Below are positions 1 through 5,306 of a stretch of 5,675 nt of DNA, one piece after another (the stretch's first letter is position 1; the number at the start of each line of letters is the position of its first letter). This stretch comes from Planctomycetaceae bacterium. GTDB taxonomy: Bacteria; Planctomycetota; Planctomycetia; Planctomycetales; Planctomycetaceae. A model generated the notes under the pieces. The model saw only the letters and a program-made list of their open reading frames with translations, was not told where the DNA came from and searched no databases. The translations under genes and the position numbers were made by a program. The stretch is from positions 1-5,675 of the forward strand of contig JALWSL010000382.1 in the NCBI GenBank assembly GCA_027080405.1, in the 5' to 3' direction.

Positions 1-203
1 GGAAACAGAGGCAGCAGCAGAAGGAGATCAGATACAGAATCAGTTTTCTCGAAATGTTAAAAAAGCAGGGCAAGCCGATTCTCTGTATTGAATATCCTGA
101 ATCTGCTACTCTGAAAAACCATGTGATCAAAAAGGCGACACAACTCGGCTATCGAATCCTGATTACTGACAGGGAGTTAAACGTACTGGGGGAGTCCCGA
201 TAG
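1..203 (+). CDS. C-terminal end of a probable GH114 / TM1410-type glycoside hydrolase-like protein (5' end outside window)
   Basis: An open frame runs from the left edge (first full codon at position 3) to a TAG at 201-203, giving the last 66 residues of a protein. It starts with a Gln/Lys/Arg-rich helix (KQRQQQKEIRYR), followed by LEMLKKQGKPILCIEYPES and then a segment ending ITDRELNVLGE. A 'GKPxLxxxY' strand, a helix with 'A...GY', and a terminal 'xReLxxL' are the closing pattern I know from the GH114 / TM1410 family (endo-alpha-1,4-polygalactosaminidase-like, TIM barrel). The last barrel strand and helix would lie here. The catalytic part is outside the window, so activity and any signal peptide cannot be judged. 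Family assignment comes from pattern memory over a short stretch and could be wrong. That this is the end of a real coding region is more secure. The gene converges with ygfZ. Confidence 0.6.
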   Translation, partial: KQRQQQKEIRYRISFLEMLKKQGKPILCIEYPESATLKNHVIKKATQLGYRILITDRELNVLGESR

Positions 204-377
204 GACGTTAGCATTGCTGGCGAAACGGACCCAGCAGTTCCGTCTGATCCGCTTCTTATATCTGTAACATGGTGCCTTGGGGGACGGTATCACTCTGTTC
301 GCCCGACTAGACAGCAAGAAAATACCGGTTACCTGCGTTTACTGATCGGTCTTGCAGACGGCTTTACCGTATGGTTA
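204..377. other. Convergent intergenic region
   Basis: This lies between the stop of the left-edge gene (+) and the stop of ygfZ (-), so it should hold terminators for both. I see only weak candidates. ACGGA (225-229) can pair with TCCGT (239-243) across a 9-base loop, and it competes with GCTGG (216-220) pairing with CCAGC (231-235). Neither is followed by a T-run. No ORF or RNA gene is evident. Confidence 0.5.
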
Positions 378-1412
378 TTACCGGATGACAGCCGGGTAGT
401 TTTTCGATTCCGTTTTAACTGTCACGCGCGTTCCGGGCTCTGCGATTTCTCTGCGAACGGTCGCCAAGGCGACTGTTTTTGCCGGGTCATCACCGTTTTG
501 CGGGATGATTGCTGCGGAAGTGATCTGTCCGAGCGATTTTTCCGATTCACCAGAACAGATCGAATTCTCCCGCGTGAGAGATTCGACCGATTCAATCGCC
601 GCGGATATTTCCAGTCGACGAAGCAAGCGGTTCACATGCCCGAGAGCGTCGATTCTCGCGATCGGTTCCTGTCCCAGATAACAGCCCTTGTTGAACGAAA
701 TGGCGGAAGCTGTCCGGTCGATTTCCTGGGCCAGGTTTTCACTGTTGAAATCGATGCCATATTCCGGGAACCCGCTTTCGATCCGCAACGCTTCCCATGT
801 TGGATGGGTACCCATTTTAGCCCCCAGATCAAGCAATGTTTTCAAAAGTTGGTCAGCGTTTTCCGGCCTTGTCGAAATTTGAAAGCCCGGCTGAAGAAAC
901 CAGTCGACTCGGCGCAAGTCGATTGCATGACTTCCGGTTTCAGTTTGCAGGTTTCCATTGATTCCGATCTGTTCAATCGCTGGAACGATTTTTTTCAGGA
1001 CCGCAAGAGACTCGGGGCCGTTCAGATAGAACAGTTTTCGTTCCGTGGTCACTTTTTGCATGAGGACATCTTCAGAAATCAGATAGCGATCCAAATGCGG
1101 TATCACGAAATCGGCTGCATCGGCATTTGTATCGATCGTTAAGTGATCCGGTTGCGCGAAGACAAAAATGTGCCCCAGGGTTTTGCCCTGAATACTGCTC
1201 AAAAAAGCCTCGCATCCCTCCCCCGGTTTTAATTGATTGATGTCGTTGGTGCAAAAACCATGCAGGAAAGAAGAACGATCCTCACCGGTCAGGCGAATTT
1301 CATCGCGGCTCGAAATATCGAACAGGACGCAGGATTCGTGGGCGGCCTGATATTCTGCTTGCAGATCGGAATGGTCATTCGGGTTATTGGGGGGCGGGTT
1401 ATTCGGGTTCAC
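378..1412 (-). CDS. ygfZ: YgfZ/GcvT family folate-binding protein
   Basis: A 344-residue cytoplasmic protein of the YgfZ branch of the GcvT (aminomethyltransferase-like) fold. In E. coli YgfZ binds tetrahydrofolate and helps maintain certain iron-sulfur enzymes. The diagnostic motif K-G-C-Y-x-G-Q-E is complete at residues 242-249 (KGCYLGQE), including the functional Cys244. The N-terminal domain has the family pattern: FDISSRDEIRLTGEDRSSFL at about 31-50, then 'TNDI' at 55-58 and 'GKTLG' at 76-80. A C-terminal beta-barrel segment with 'LGQITSA' and 'PGTRVTV' closes the protein. Length is normal for the family. The start is GTG (1410-1412), supported by AGAGGA eight bases upstream. The first 13 residues are an unusual Asn/Pro run (NPNNPPPNNPND). 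The gene follows the uvrA-like locus on the same strand after 164 bases, so co-transcription is possible but unproven. The client Fe-S enzyme cannot be inferred from the context. Confidence 0.93.
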   Translation of the reverse strand: MNPNNPPPNNPNDHSDLQAEYQAAHESCVLFDISSRDEIRLTGEDRSSFLHGFCTNDINQLKPGEGCEAFLSSIQGKTLGHIFVFAQPDHLTIDTNADAADFVIPHLDRYLISEDVLMQKVTTERKLFYLNGPESLAVLKKIVPAIEQIGINGNLQTETGSHAIDLRRVDWFLQPGFQISTRPENADQLLKTLLDLGAKMGTHPTWEALRIESGFPEYGIDFNSENLAQEIDRTASAISFNKGCYLGQEPIARIDALGHVNRLLRRLEISAAIESVESLTRENSICSGESEKSLGQITSAAIIPQNGDDPAKTVALATVRREIAEPGTRVTVKTESKNYPAVIR

Positions 1413-1576
1413 TGATTGTTTCCTCTGTTTCTCTTTCTGTATGGCGGGTCATCCGCCGGGCAGCAGGTGCCATTCTGGTGTGCGTTGTCGTTACGGTTGA
1501 CACTCTTTTACGGTCTTTAACGCGATTTGTGTTACCGCGAATTGAGATTCATTGCGCAAGTCAATCGCGAAAGTCG
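1413..1576 (-). other. uvrA-ygfZ intergenic region
   Basis: This 164-base gap between two minus-strand genes contains a small inverted repeat, GGCGG (1443-1447) and CCGCC (1453-1457), with a 5-base loop. It lacks a T-run on either strand, so I do not call it a terminator. I looked in all three minus frames for the missing UvrA C-terminal tail (the usual G-T-P-E pattern) and did not find it. No clear promoter for ygfZ is visible. Confidence 0.5.
1421..1426 (-). promoter_or_regulatory. Ribosome binding site of ygfZ
   Basis: On the minus strand, AGAGGA stands eight bases before the GTG at 1410-1412. The spacing is good and decides the non-ATG start. The Asn/Pro-rich N-terminus is therefore probably translated. 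Confidence 0.65.
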
Positions 1577-2380
1577 TCAGCCGCATCTCAACACGTTACC
1601 GCCTTGTTGTCCCGCTCCCGGTCCCAGTTCGATGTGCCAACTTGCCTGAGCCAAGATCATCGGGTGATGTTCAATAATGATGATTGTATTTCCTTGCCTC
1701 TGGATTGCCAGTAGCGTCTCCAGCAATTTCGAAATGTCGGCTGCGTGCAATCCACTGGTTGGTTCATCCAGGATAAGGATTGAATTTTCAATTTGCAGCG
1801 AGATTTCTTTGGCCAGTTTCATTCGCTGTGCCTCACCCCCGGAAAGCGTGCTGGCCGGTTGTCCGAGGCAGAGGTATCCCAACCCGATTTTTTGAAGTGG
1901 TTCGAGTCGTCGGGTGATCGTATCGATATCCTTCCACATTTCCAATGCTTCATCGACCGTCATTTCCAGCAGTTCTGCGGGCGAAAGTCCCCGATATTTC
2001 ACGGCCAATGTTGCAGGGTTGAATCGTTTTCCCTGACACTCTGGACAGGTAACCAGGGCATCGGAAAGCATTTTCATTTTCAGGCGGATACTTCCCTGTC
2101 CCTGGCACTCTGGACAGGTTCCGTCTTTGGAGTTGAAGCTGAAATGCCCCGATTTGTAACCACGAACACGGGCCAATTTGGTTTGCGCAAGCAATTTTCG
2201 GATATGATCCCACGCTCCGGTAAATGTCGCGGGGCAGGAACGCGCACTTTTTCCGGGAGGAGATTGATCGACCAGCAACAGTTTTTCAAAACGATGATCG
2301 CAGTGCAGAATTCCGAGTTCGTTCGGGATCGCCGGTTCTTTTTTGTGTGGCCGCTCTTGTTTGGGCAGATGTTGTGTCAT
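1577..2380 (-). CDS. C-terminal UvrA-like fragment (second ATPase without P-loop)
   Basis: This is the open part of the uvrA-like locus after the TGA, taken from its first ATG (2378-2380), 267 residues. It contains the UvrA Q-loop region LLLVDQSPPGKSARS (consensus DQSPIGRTPRS), then GYKSGHFSFNSKDGTC and the second zinc finger. The zinc finger is C-x2-C (residues 89/92), a 19-residue loop, and C-x2-C (112/115). The signature LSGGEAQR (179-186), Walker B ILILDEPTSGLH (201-212) and IEHH (236-239) follow. It ends at GGNVLRCG, where UvrA proteins usually continue with a GTPEE tail of roughly 25-50 residues. There is no Shine-Dalgarno before 2380, and the frame is open in phase with the upstream half. 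I therefore read it as the remainder of one broken gene, not an independent one. It has no Walker A of its own. Confidence 0.6.
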   Translation of the reverse strand: MTQHLPKQERPHKKEPAIPNELGILHCDHRFEKLLLVDQSPPGKSARSCPATFTGAWDHIRKLLAQTKLARVRGYKSGHFSFNSKDGTCPECQGQGSIRLKMKMLSDALVTCPECQGKRFNPATLAVKYRGLSPAELLEMTVDEALEMWKDIDTITRRLEPLQKIGLGYLCLGQPASTLSGGEAQRMKLAKEISLQIENSILILDEPTSGLHAADISKLLETLLAIQRQGNTIIIIEHHPMILAQASWHIELGPGAGQQGGNVLRCG

Positions 2381-2431
2381 ATGAGGTGCGAGTGCATCGT
2401 GAATCAGGGATCTGTTCCCGGAACCGCTTAC

Positions 2432-4120
2432 TCACGAGACAGCGGTCAACTCGCTGATGGGGAATCGGATGGAGACATCGTTCAAGTTATGCAGCGTGAC
2501 ATGTTCGAGGGTAATCAGCCCTCTTGTATGATTGTCGCTCGTTTTGAATGCGGGGAAGTTTTTTTCATCGCTGGCATCATCGGCGGCATCAGCCAGATAT
2601 TTGCCGGTGGCTGTGTCCGCTTTTTTTCTCAGCTGTTCCGGCGAACCGGCAAAGAGAAGTTTGCCTCCCTGTTTTCCTCCTGCAGGGCCGAATTCGAGCA
2701 GATGATCGGCTGCCCGGATGAAATCGAGATCGTGTTCCACACAAATAACGGTGCTGCCCTGGCGTACCATTTCCCGCAGGATGTTCAGCAGACGGGCCGT
2801 ATCCTTTCTGTGCAGTCCCGCGGTCGGTTCATCGAGAATGAAGCAGCCTCCCTGTAATTGGGTTCCCAGGCATCTGGCCAGACGCACCCGTTGCAGTTCT
2901 CCCCCGGAAAGCGATTGCGTGCTGCGGTTGAGTGAAAGGTAACCGACGCCGACCGCATCGAGAAATTCAAAGCGGGAGATGAGAGGTTCCACCAACTTGA
3001 GGGATATCAGGTGCTCAACCTGATCTTCATAGGAATCGGGCAGGGAACGCAACCATGCTTTCGCTTTTTCCAACGGCAGGCTCAGCAATTCGGGCAGGCC
3101 CAACTGGTTCACTTTGACAGCGGAGGCAACCGGGTTCAATCGTCTTCCGTGACACGCTGGACAGGCCGCCTGCGCCTGATCGCGTTGTCCTGTTTCATTC
3201 GTTTCATCGGTTTCGTCTGTTTCAGTGCCGGCTTTCCTGATACCGGTTCCTTCACAATCGGGGCAGGCACCTTGTGGATTGTGCCAACTGAATGTTCTCG
3301 GTTCCAATGGGGAGAAGCTTCGGTTGCAACTTCCACAGGTGTAATGGCGATGGAAAAGTCGTTCCTGCCATTCTCCTTCCTTTTGTACCATAGCCAGGCA
3401 CATTCCATCGCCGAGGCGCAGGGCATGATCGAGTGAATCCGCCAGTCGGGGGCGGATATCCGGTTTGATGACCAGTCGGTCAACCACGGCTTCGATCGTG
3501 TGAGGCCGGTTTCCGTCGAGTTCGGGAACATCGCTGATATCAATAATCTCGCCATCGATTCTGGCGCGGACGTAGCCATCTTTGAAAATCTGTTTGAACA
3601 ACGCCCGGTGTTCACCCGGTTTCTCGCGAACCATGGGAGCCAGCAGCATTAATCTGGTTCGTTCCGGTTCATCCAGAAGCTGGGAAAGTATGCGCTCGGG
3701 AGAAATGGCGGTCACCGGGATTTGACATTCCGGGCAGTAGATGGTGCCGAGGCGGGCATACAACACGCGCAGGTAATCGAGGATATCTGTCAGCGTCGCC
3801 ACCGTGCTGCGCGAGTTCTGCGGCCCTCTTTGTTGCGAGACCGAGATAACGGGCGGCAATCCTTCAATGCGATCGACATCCGGTTTGGGGAGTTGATCCA
3901 GACAGGCCCGGCTTTGACCTGTCATTGTCCCGAGAAAGCGGCGTTGCCCTTCTGCAAATAACGTATGAAAGGCGAAGGAACTTTTCCCGGAGCCGCTCAC
4001 GCCGGTGATTACTGTCAGCCTCTGGCGAGGGATGGTGACATTGATCTCTCGCAAATTATGTGTTCGTGCTCTGCGAACAACAATCTCTCCCCGTTTTGAT
4101 TCCCTTGCCCCAGATTTCAT
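2432..4120 (-). CDS. N-terminal UvrA-like fragment (first ATPase, UvrB-binding region, start of second ATPase)
   Basis: This is the 562-residue open part of the uvrA-like locus before the internal TGA. In order, it has 'THNLREINV' near residue 20, Walker A I GVSGSGKSS (40-48), and a region matching the UvrB-binding domain (about 129-245, with GYVRARIDGE and HTIEAVVDRLVIK). Next come zinc knuckle one (CGSC at 262-265 and CPDC at 286-289) and a 25-residue linker in place of the insertion domain. CPACHGRRL follows at about 320, then the signature LSGGELQR (404-411), Walker B FILDEPTAGLH and the switch His in VEHD. It ends just before the second P-loop, at ISELTAVS. ATG at 4118-4120 is the most natural start; TTG at 4121-4123 is directly upstream in frame. 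Neither has a clear Shine-Dalgarno. If translated, this would be a one-and-a-bit-domain protein with no complementary second nucleotide site, unlikely to repair DNA alone. Confidence 0.75.
   Translation of the reverse strand: MKSGARESKRGEIVVRRARTHNLREINVTIPRQRLTVITGVSGSGKSSFAFHTLFAEGQRRFLGTMTGQSRACLDQLPKPDVDRIEGLPPVISVSQQRGPQNSRSTVATLTDILDYLRVLYARLGTIYCPECQIPVTAISPERILSQLLDEPERTRLMLLAPMVREKPGEHRALFKQIFKDGYVRARIDGEIIDISDVPELDGNRPHTIEAVVDRLVIKPDIRPRLADSLDHALRLGDGMCLAMVQKEGEWQERLFHRHYTCGSCNRSFSPLEPRTFSWHNPQGACPDCEGTGIRKAGTETDETDETNETGQRDQAQAACPACHGRRLNPVASAVKVNQLGLPELLSLPLEKAKAWLRSLPDSYEDQVEHLISLKLVEPLISRFEFLDAVGVGYLSLNRSTQSLSGGELQRVRLARCLGTQLQGGCFILDEPTAGLHRKDTARLLNILREMVRQGSTVICVEHDLDFIRAADHLLEFGPAGGKQGGKLLFAGSPEQLRKKADTATGKYLADAADDASDEKNFPAFKTSDNHTRGLITLEHVTLHNLNDVSIRFPISELTAVS
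3192..3227 (-). repeat. Four degenerate 9-bp tandem repeats coding ETD/ETN/ETG linker in UvrA-like protein
   Basis: On the + strand four 9-base units begin with GTTTC: GTTTCATTC, GTTTCATCG, GTTTCGTCT and GTTTCAGTG. On the minus strand they code Glu-Thr-Asp, Glu-Thr-Asp, Glu-Thr-Asn and Glu-Thr-Gly in phase. The repeat lies exactly where the UvrA insertion domain normally sits between CPDC and CPACHGRRL. It looks like a slippage-expanded flexible linker. Confidence 0.8.
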
Positions 4121-4154
4121 CAATGAACATTCTTTTTACCGAGCTGTTTTTCGC

Positions 4155-4171
4155 GGGGCAGAGCCCCTTTT
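4155..4171 (+). terminator. Weak terminator-like hairpin reading rightward
   Basis: GGGGC (4155-4159), loop AGA, GCCCC (4163-4167), then TTTT (4168-4171). The shape is that of a minimal intrinsic terminator for + strand transcription, but the stem is only five pairs and no + strand gene ends just before it. It may block antisense transcripts leaving the uvrA-like locus, or it may be chance. Confidence 0.3.
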
Positions 4172-4268
4172 ACCGCAGTAATCATAGGCGAGAGGCTGTT
4201 ATCGGGGCAATAAAACCGCTCTAATAATCGTTCAGACCGTTCTGATTGCACAACTCTTGCAGTTGAGT

Positions 4269-4290
4269 CGCAGATTTTACCCGATCTGCG
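4269..4290. repeat. 7-bp inverted repeat, possible operator or hairpin
   Basis: CGCAGAT (4269-4275) and ATCTGCG (4284-4290) are perfect complements around an 8-base spacer. It lies between the divergent uvrA-like locus and the acidic membrane protein gene, where a dimeric repressor could control either side. There is no independent support. Confidence 0.35.
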
Positions 4291-4348
4291 TAAACAGAAC
4301 GTGCAATCCGGGTCGAAGACTGTCATAATCGGCGTAAACGGTATTGTT

Positions 4349-4373
4349 TCGCCTTTGGTGTCTGGAAAGGCGA
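4349..4373. repeat. Perfect 8-bp inverted repeat upstream of the acidic membrane protein gene
   Basis: TCGCCTTT (4349-4356) and AAAGGCGA (4366-4373) pair perfectly around a 9-base loop, ending 59 bases before the ATG at 4433. No T-run follows on either strand, so it is not a terminator. An operator or a 5' leader hairpin is possible. Confidence 0.5.
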
Positions 4374-4432
4374 CGAGCAAAAGTATCGGGAAAACGGTTG
4401 TACTTGGTTGTATTTATTGGAAAGCAACACTC

Positions 4433-4939
4433 ATGGGCAAGTGGAGTACCTTTTTGATCTCGCTGATTCCTGCAGGATTGGCCGCCTACCTGCTTTATCT
4501 GTTGACTACCATCGGGCTGTCCATTCCTGATGACAAAATGGGGATGATGTTCTGGGGGCCGCTCGGTGCAGGTTTTCTGGGGTGTGTCATGGCTTTTTTG
4601 ACACCGATCGGCATTGCAATTTTTGTCAGAACGAATCCGAAACCTGCCGCGGACGATCAGAAGAAATCTTCCGATCTTTCTGACGCCGAGTTCGAAGAAG
4701 ACGAACTCGACAGCAACGAATTCAGCGACGAATTCAGTGATGATGAACTGGCCGATTCAGATTTCGAATCTGATGACGAGTTCGAGGCCGGTCACTTTGA
4801 ATCGGACGAGTTCGAAGAAGATTCCGATGCCGAGTTTCAAACGGCCGAGTTTGATTCCTCCGATTTCGACGATGAGTCGAGTGATGAATTCGGTTCGGAT
4901 TTCGATCTTTTCGATGACGACGATGACGAATTGGCGTAG
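4433..4939 (+). CDS. Small membrane protein with two transmembrane segments and a long acidic, Phe-rich tail
   Basis: I do not recognise a family for this 168-residue protein. Residues 4-31 (WSTFLISLIPAGLAAYLLYL onward) and 38-65 (MMFWGPLGAGFLGCVMAFLT onward) are two hydrophobic segments, joined by a short PDDKMG turn and followed by RTNPK, so a membrane hairpin is likely. From residue 79 to the end there is no Lys or Arg. Of the last 88 residues 45 are Asp or Glu. Thirteen Phe recur at 87, 97, 101, 111, 117, 122, 127, 135, 140, 145, 153, 157 and 160, mostly as DEF, AEF or SDF, and the tail ends in DDDDDELA. By the positive-inside rule the single R/K cluster after the second segment suggests a cytoplasmic tail, but weakly. 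ATG at 4433 is chosen because the hydrophobic segment begins right after it. The Shine-Dalgarno is poor. The tail is probably disordered. A binding role for a basic partner or cations is conceivable, but function is unknown. Confidence 0.85.
   Translation: MGKWSTFLISLIPAGLAAYLLYLLTTIGLSIPDDKMGMMFWGPLGAGFLGCVMAFLTPIGIAIFVRTNPKPAADDQKKSSDLSDAEFEEDELDSNEFSDEFSDDELADSDFESDDEFEAGHFESDEFEEDSDAEFQTAEFDSSDFDDESSDEFGSDFDLFDDDDDELA
4673..4936 (+). repeat. Degenerate internal repeats coding the acidic tail
   Basis: The tail-coding DNA is built from recurring short words. The 15-mer CGAGTTCGAAGAAGA occurs at 4687-4701 and again at 4807-4821, exactly 120 bases apart. GAATTCAG recurs at 4718-4725 and 4730-4737, 12 bases apart. 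GAnTTC-type units recur throughout in frame, giving D/E-F. This suggests growth by in-frame duplication and then divergence. Confidence 0.7.
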
Positions 4940-4954
4940 TCGATAGCAATCAAC

Positions 4955-5083
4955 AGGAGTTCGGTATCTGCTGGTTCAGAATGCCAGCGCTGGCGGTATG
5001 AAAAACTCCTTCGACAGATCCAGTCTGTGTTGATGATCAAACGGAGCTTGCTCCGATCGTTTGAGATTGGGATATTGTCTCAA
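4955..5083 (+). other. Cluster of inverted repeats, possible structured RNA or 3' UTR
   Basis: Beginning 16 bases after the stop of the acidic protein gene, AGGAGTT (4955-4961) can pair with AACTCCT (5004-5010). This encloses GCTGG (4970-4974) with CCAGC (4984-4988) and a 12-base perfect palindrome, GCCAGCGCTGGC (4983-4994). Next come ACAGA/TCTGT (5014-5028) and TCAAACG/CGTTTGA (5037-5064, with inner GAG/CTC). Last is TTGAGA/TCTCAA (5061-5083), which shares bases with the previous arm and so would form only as an alternative. No T-run follows. It could be a stable 3' end, a small RNA or a protein-binding region. I recognise no known RNA family. Confidence 0.4.
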
Positions 5084-5162
5084 GGTGGTCATTCAGTTTT
5101 ATTGAGCAGTCAGGCTGCATCATCCGACAGGGCGCAATCGACTTTTTGAATCGTCTTCGAAT

Positions 5163-5180
5163 CGCCATTGAGGCGTTTTT
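5163..5180 (+). terminator. Weak intrinsic terminator candidate
   Basis: CGCC (5163-5166), loop ATTGA, GGCG (5172-5175) and then TTTTT (5176-5180). The stem is very short (four G/C pairs), but the T-run is in the right place. It could end transcripts coming from the acidic protein gene before moxR. Confidence 0.3.
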
Positions 5181-5255
5181 CATTATTCCATGAGGAACAG
5201 TCCGTTTCTATTCCTCCGCTTTTGGATTGGCACCAGTCTCTTGCTTTCCGTACCT

Positions 5256-5279
5256 GTTGGGGAGACAGGAATCCCCGAC
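5256..5279 (+). repeat. 8-pair hairpin upstream of moxR
   Basis: GTTGGGGA (5256-5263) pairs with TCCCCGAC (5272-5279), one G-T pair included, around an 8-base loop. A mixed AATTTTCTTCT tract follows, so it is only loosely terminator-like. Confidence 0.35.
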
Positions 5280-5306
5280 AATTTTCTTCTGACAGGGACG
5301 ATTGTT

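Larger units (their letters stand above)
1577..4120 (-). pseudogene. uvrA: UvrA-like excinuclease ATPase locus, one reading frame broken by an in-frame TGA in the second Walker A
   Basis: Read as one frame from ATG (4118-4120) to TGA (1577-1579), this encodes an 847-codon UvrA-type protein, the damage-recognition ATPase of nucleotide excision repair. One in-frame TGA at 2432-2434 (codon 563) interrupts it. The two open halves are in the same frame (2432 to 2378 is 54 bases), so this is a nonsense change, not a frameshift. Around it the frame reads ELTAVS-stop-VSGSGNRSLI, where UvrA has GVSGSGKSSLI. The stop thus replaces the first Gly of the second P-loop, the phosphate-binding Lys is Asn (AAC, 2414-2416) and the next Ser is Arg (AGA, 2411-2413). 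No other lesion is visible. The protein also lacks the insertion domain and ends about 40 residues early, so it is a divergent paralogue rather than the standard UvrA of about 940 residues. A working uvrA presumably exists elsewhere. Sequencing error cannot be excluded. Confidence 0.8.
4121..4432. other. Divergent intergenic region between the uvrA-like locus and the acidic membrane protein
   Basis: This 312-base stretch should hold the promoters of both divergent genes. I see no convincing -35/-10 pair for either. It contains four inverted repeats: GGGGC/GCCCC (4155-4167), TCAGA/TCTGA (4232-4245), CGCAGAT/ATCTGCG (4269-4290) and TCGCCTTT/AAAGGCGA (4349-4373). The frame of the acidic protein stays open upstream to a GTG at 4301, but those codons do not look like protein and I treat them as non-coding. 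Confidence 0.5.

Noticed and set aside
498..1142. 214-codon + strand frame
   Set aside because: It is antisense to ygfZ, whose motifs are unmistakable.
1497..1525. TTGACA as a -35 promoter box on the + strand
   Set aside because: No -10-like hexamer lies at 16-18 bases, and no + strand gene follows.
2432..2434. TGA read as glycine (genetic code 25, as in SR1/Gracilibacteria), since the stop falls on a conserved Gly
   Set aside because: Gly elsewhere in all genes is coded by ordinary GGN codons, there is only one internal TGA in the whole window's coding DNA, and the neighbouring Lys and Ser of the motif are also altered.
2400..2434. TGA as a selenocysteine codon
   Set aside because: The homologous residue is Gly, not Cys, and the downstream sequence offers only about a four-pair stem (GGGA/TCCC), not a convincing SECIS element.
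2378..2434. Frameshift, or two separate genes with reinitiation at the ATG of 2378-2380
   Set aside because: Both halves are in the same frame, the 17 codons between them still read as UvrA sequence, and there is no Shine-Dalgarno before 2380.
1793..2857. 354-codon + strand frame
   Set aside because: It lies antisense to the clearly recognisable UvrA-like sequence, and its translation shows no family pattern of its own.
4120..4380. 86-codon minus-strand frame ending in a TGATG overlap with the uvrA-like start
   Set aside because: The one-base stop/start overlap suggests coupling, but the start is TTG without a Shine-Dalgarno, the protein has no recognisable pattern, and it lies over the divergent regulatory region.
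4301..4432. Earlier GTG start extending the acidic membrane protein by 44 residues
   Set aside because: The extension covers the inverted repeat at 4349-4373, reads unlike protein next to a membrane segment, and has no better ribosome site.
4981..5001. Tiny ORF ATG CCA GCG CTG GCG GTA TGA after an AGGAG at 4955-4959
   Set aside because: The spacing of about 21 bases is too long for initiation, and the six-codon frame coincides with the palindrome.
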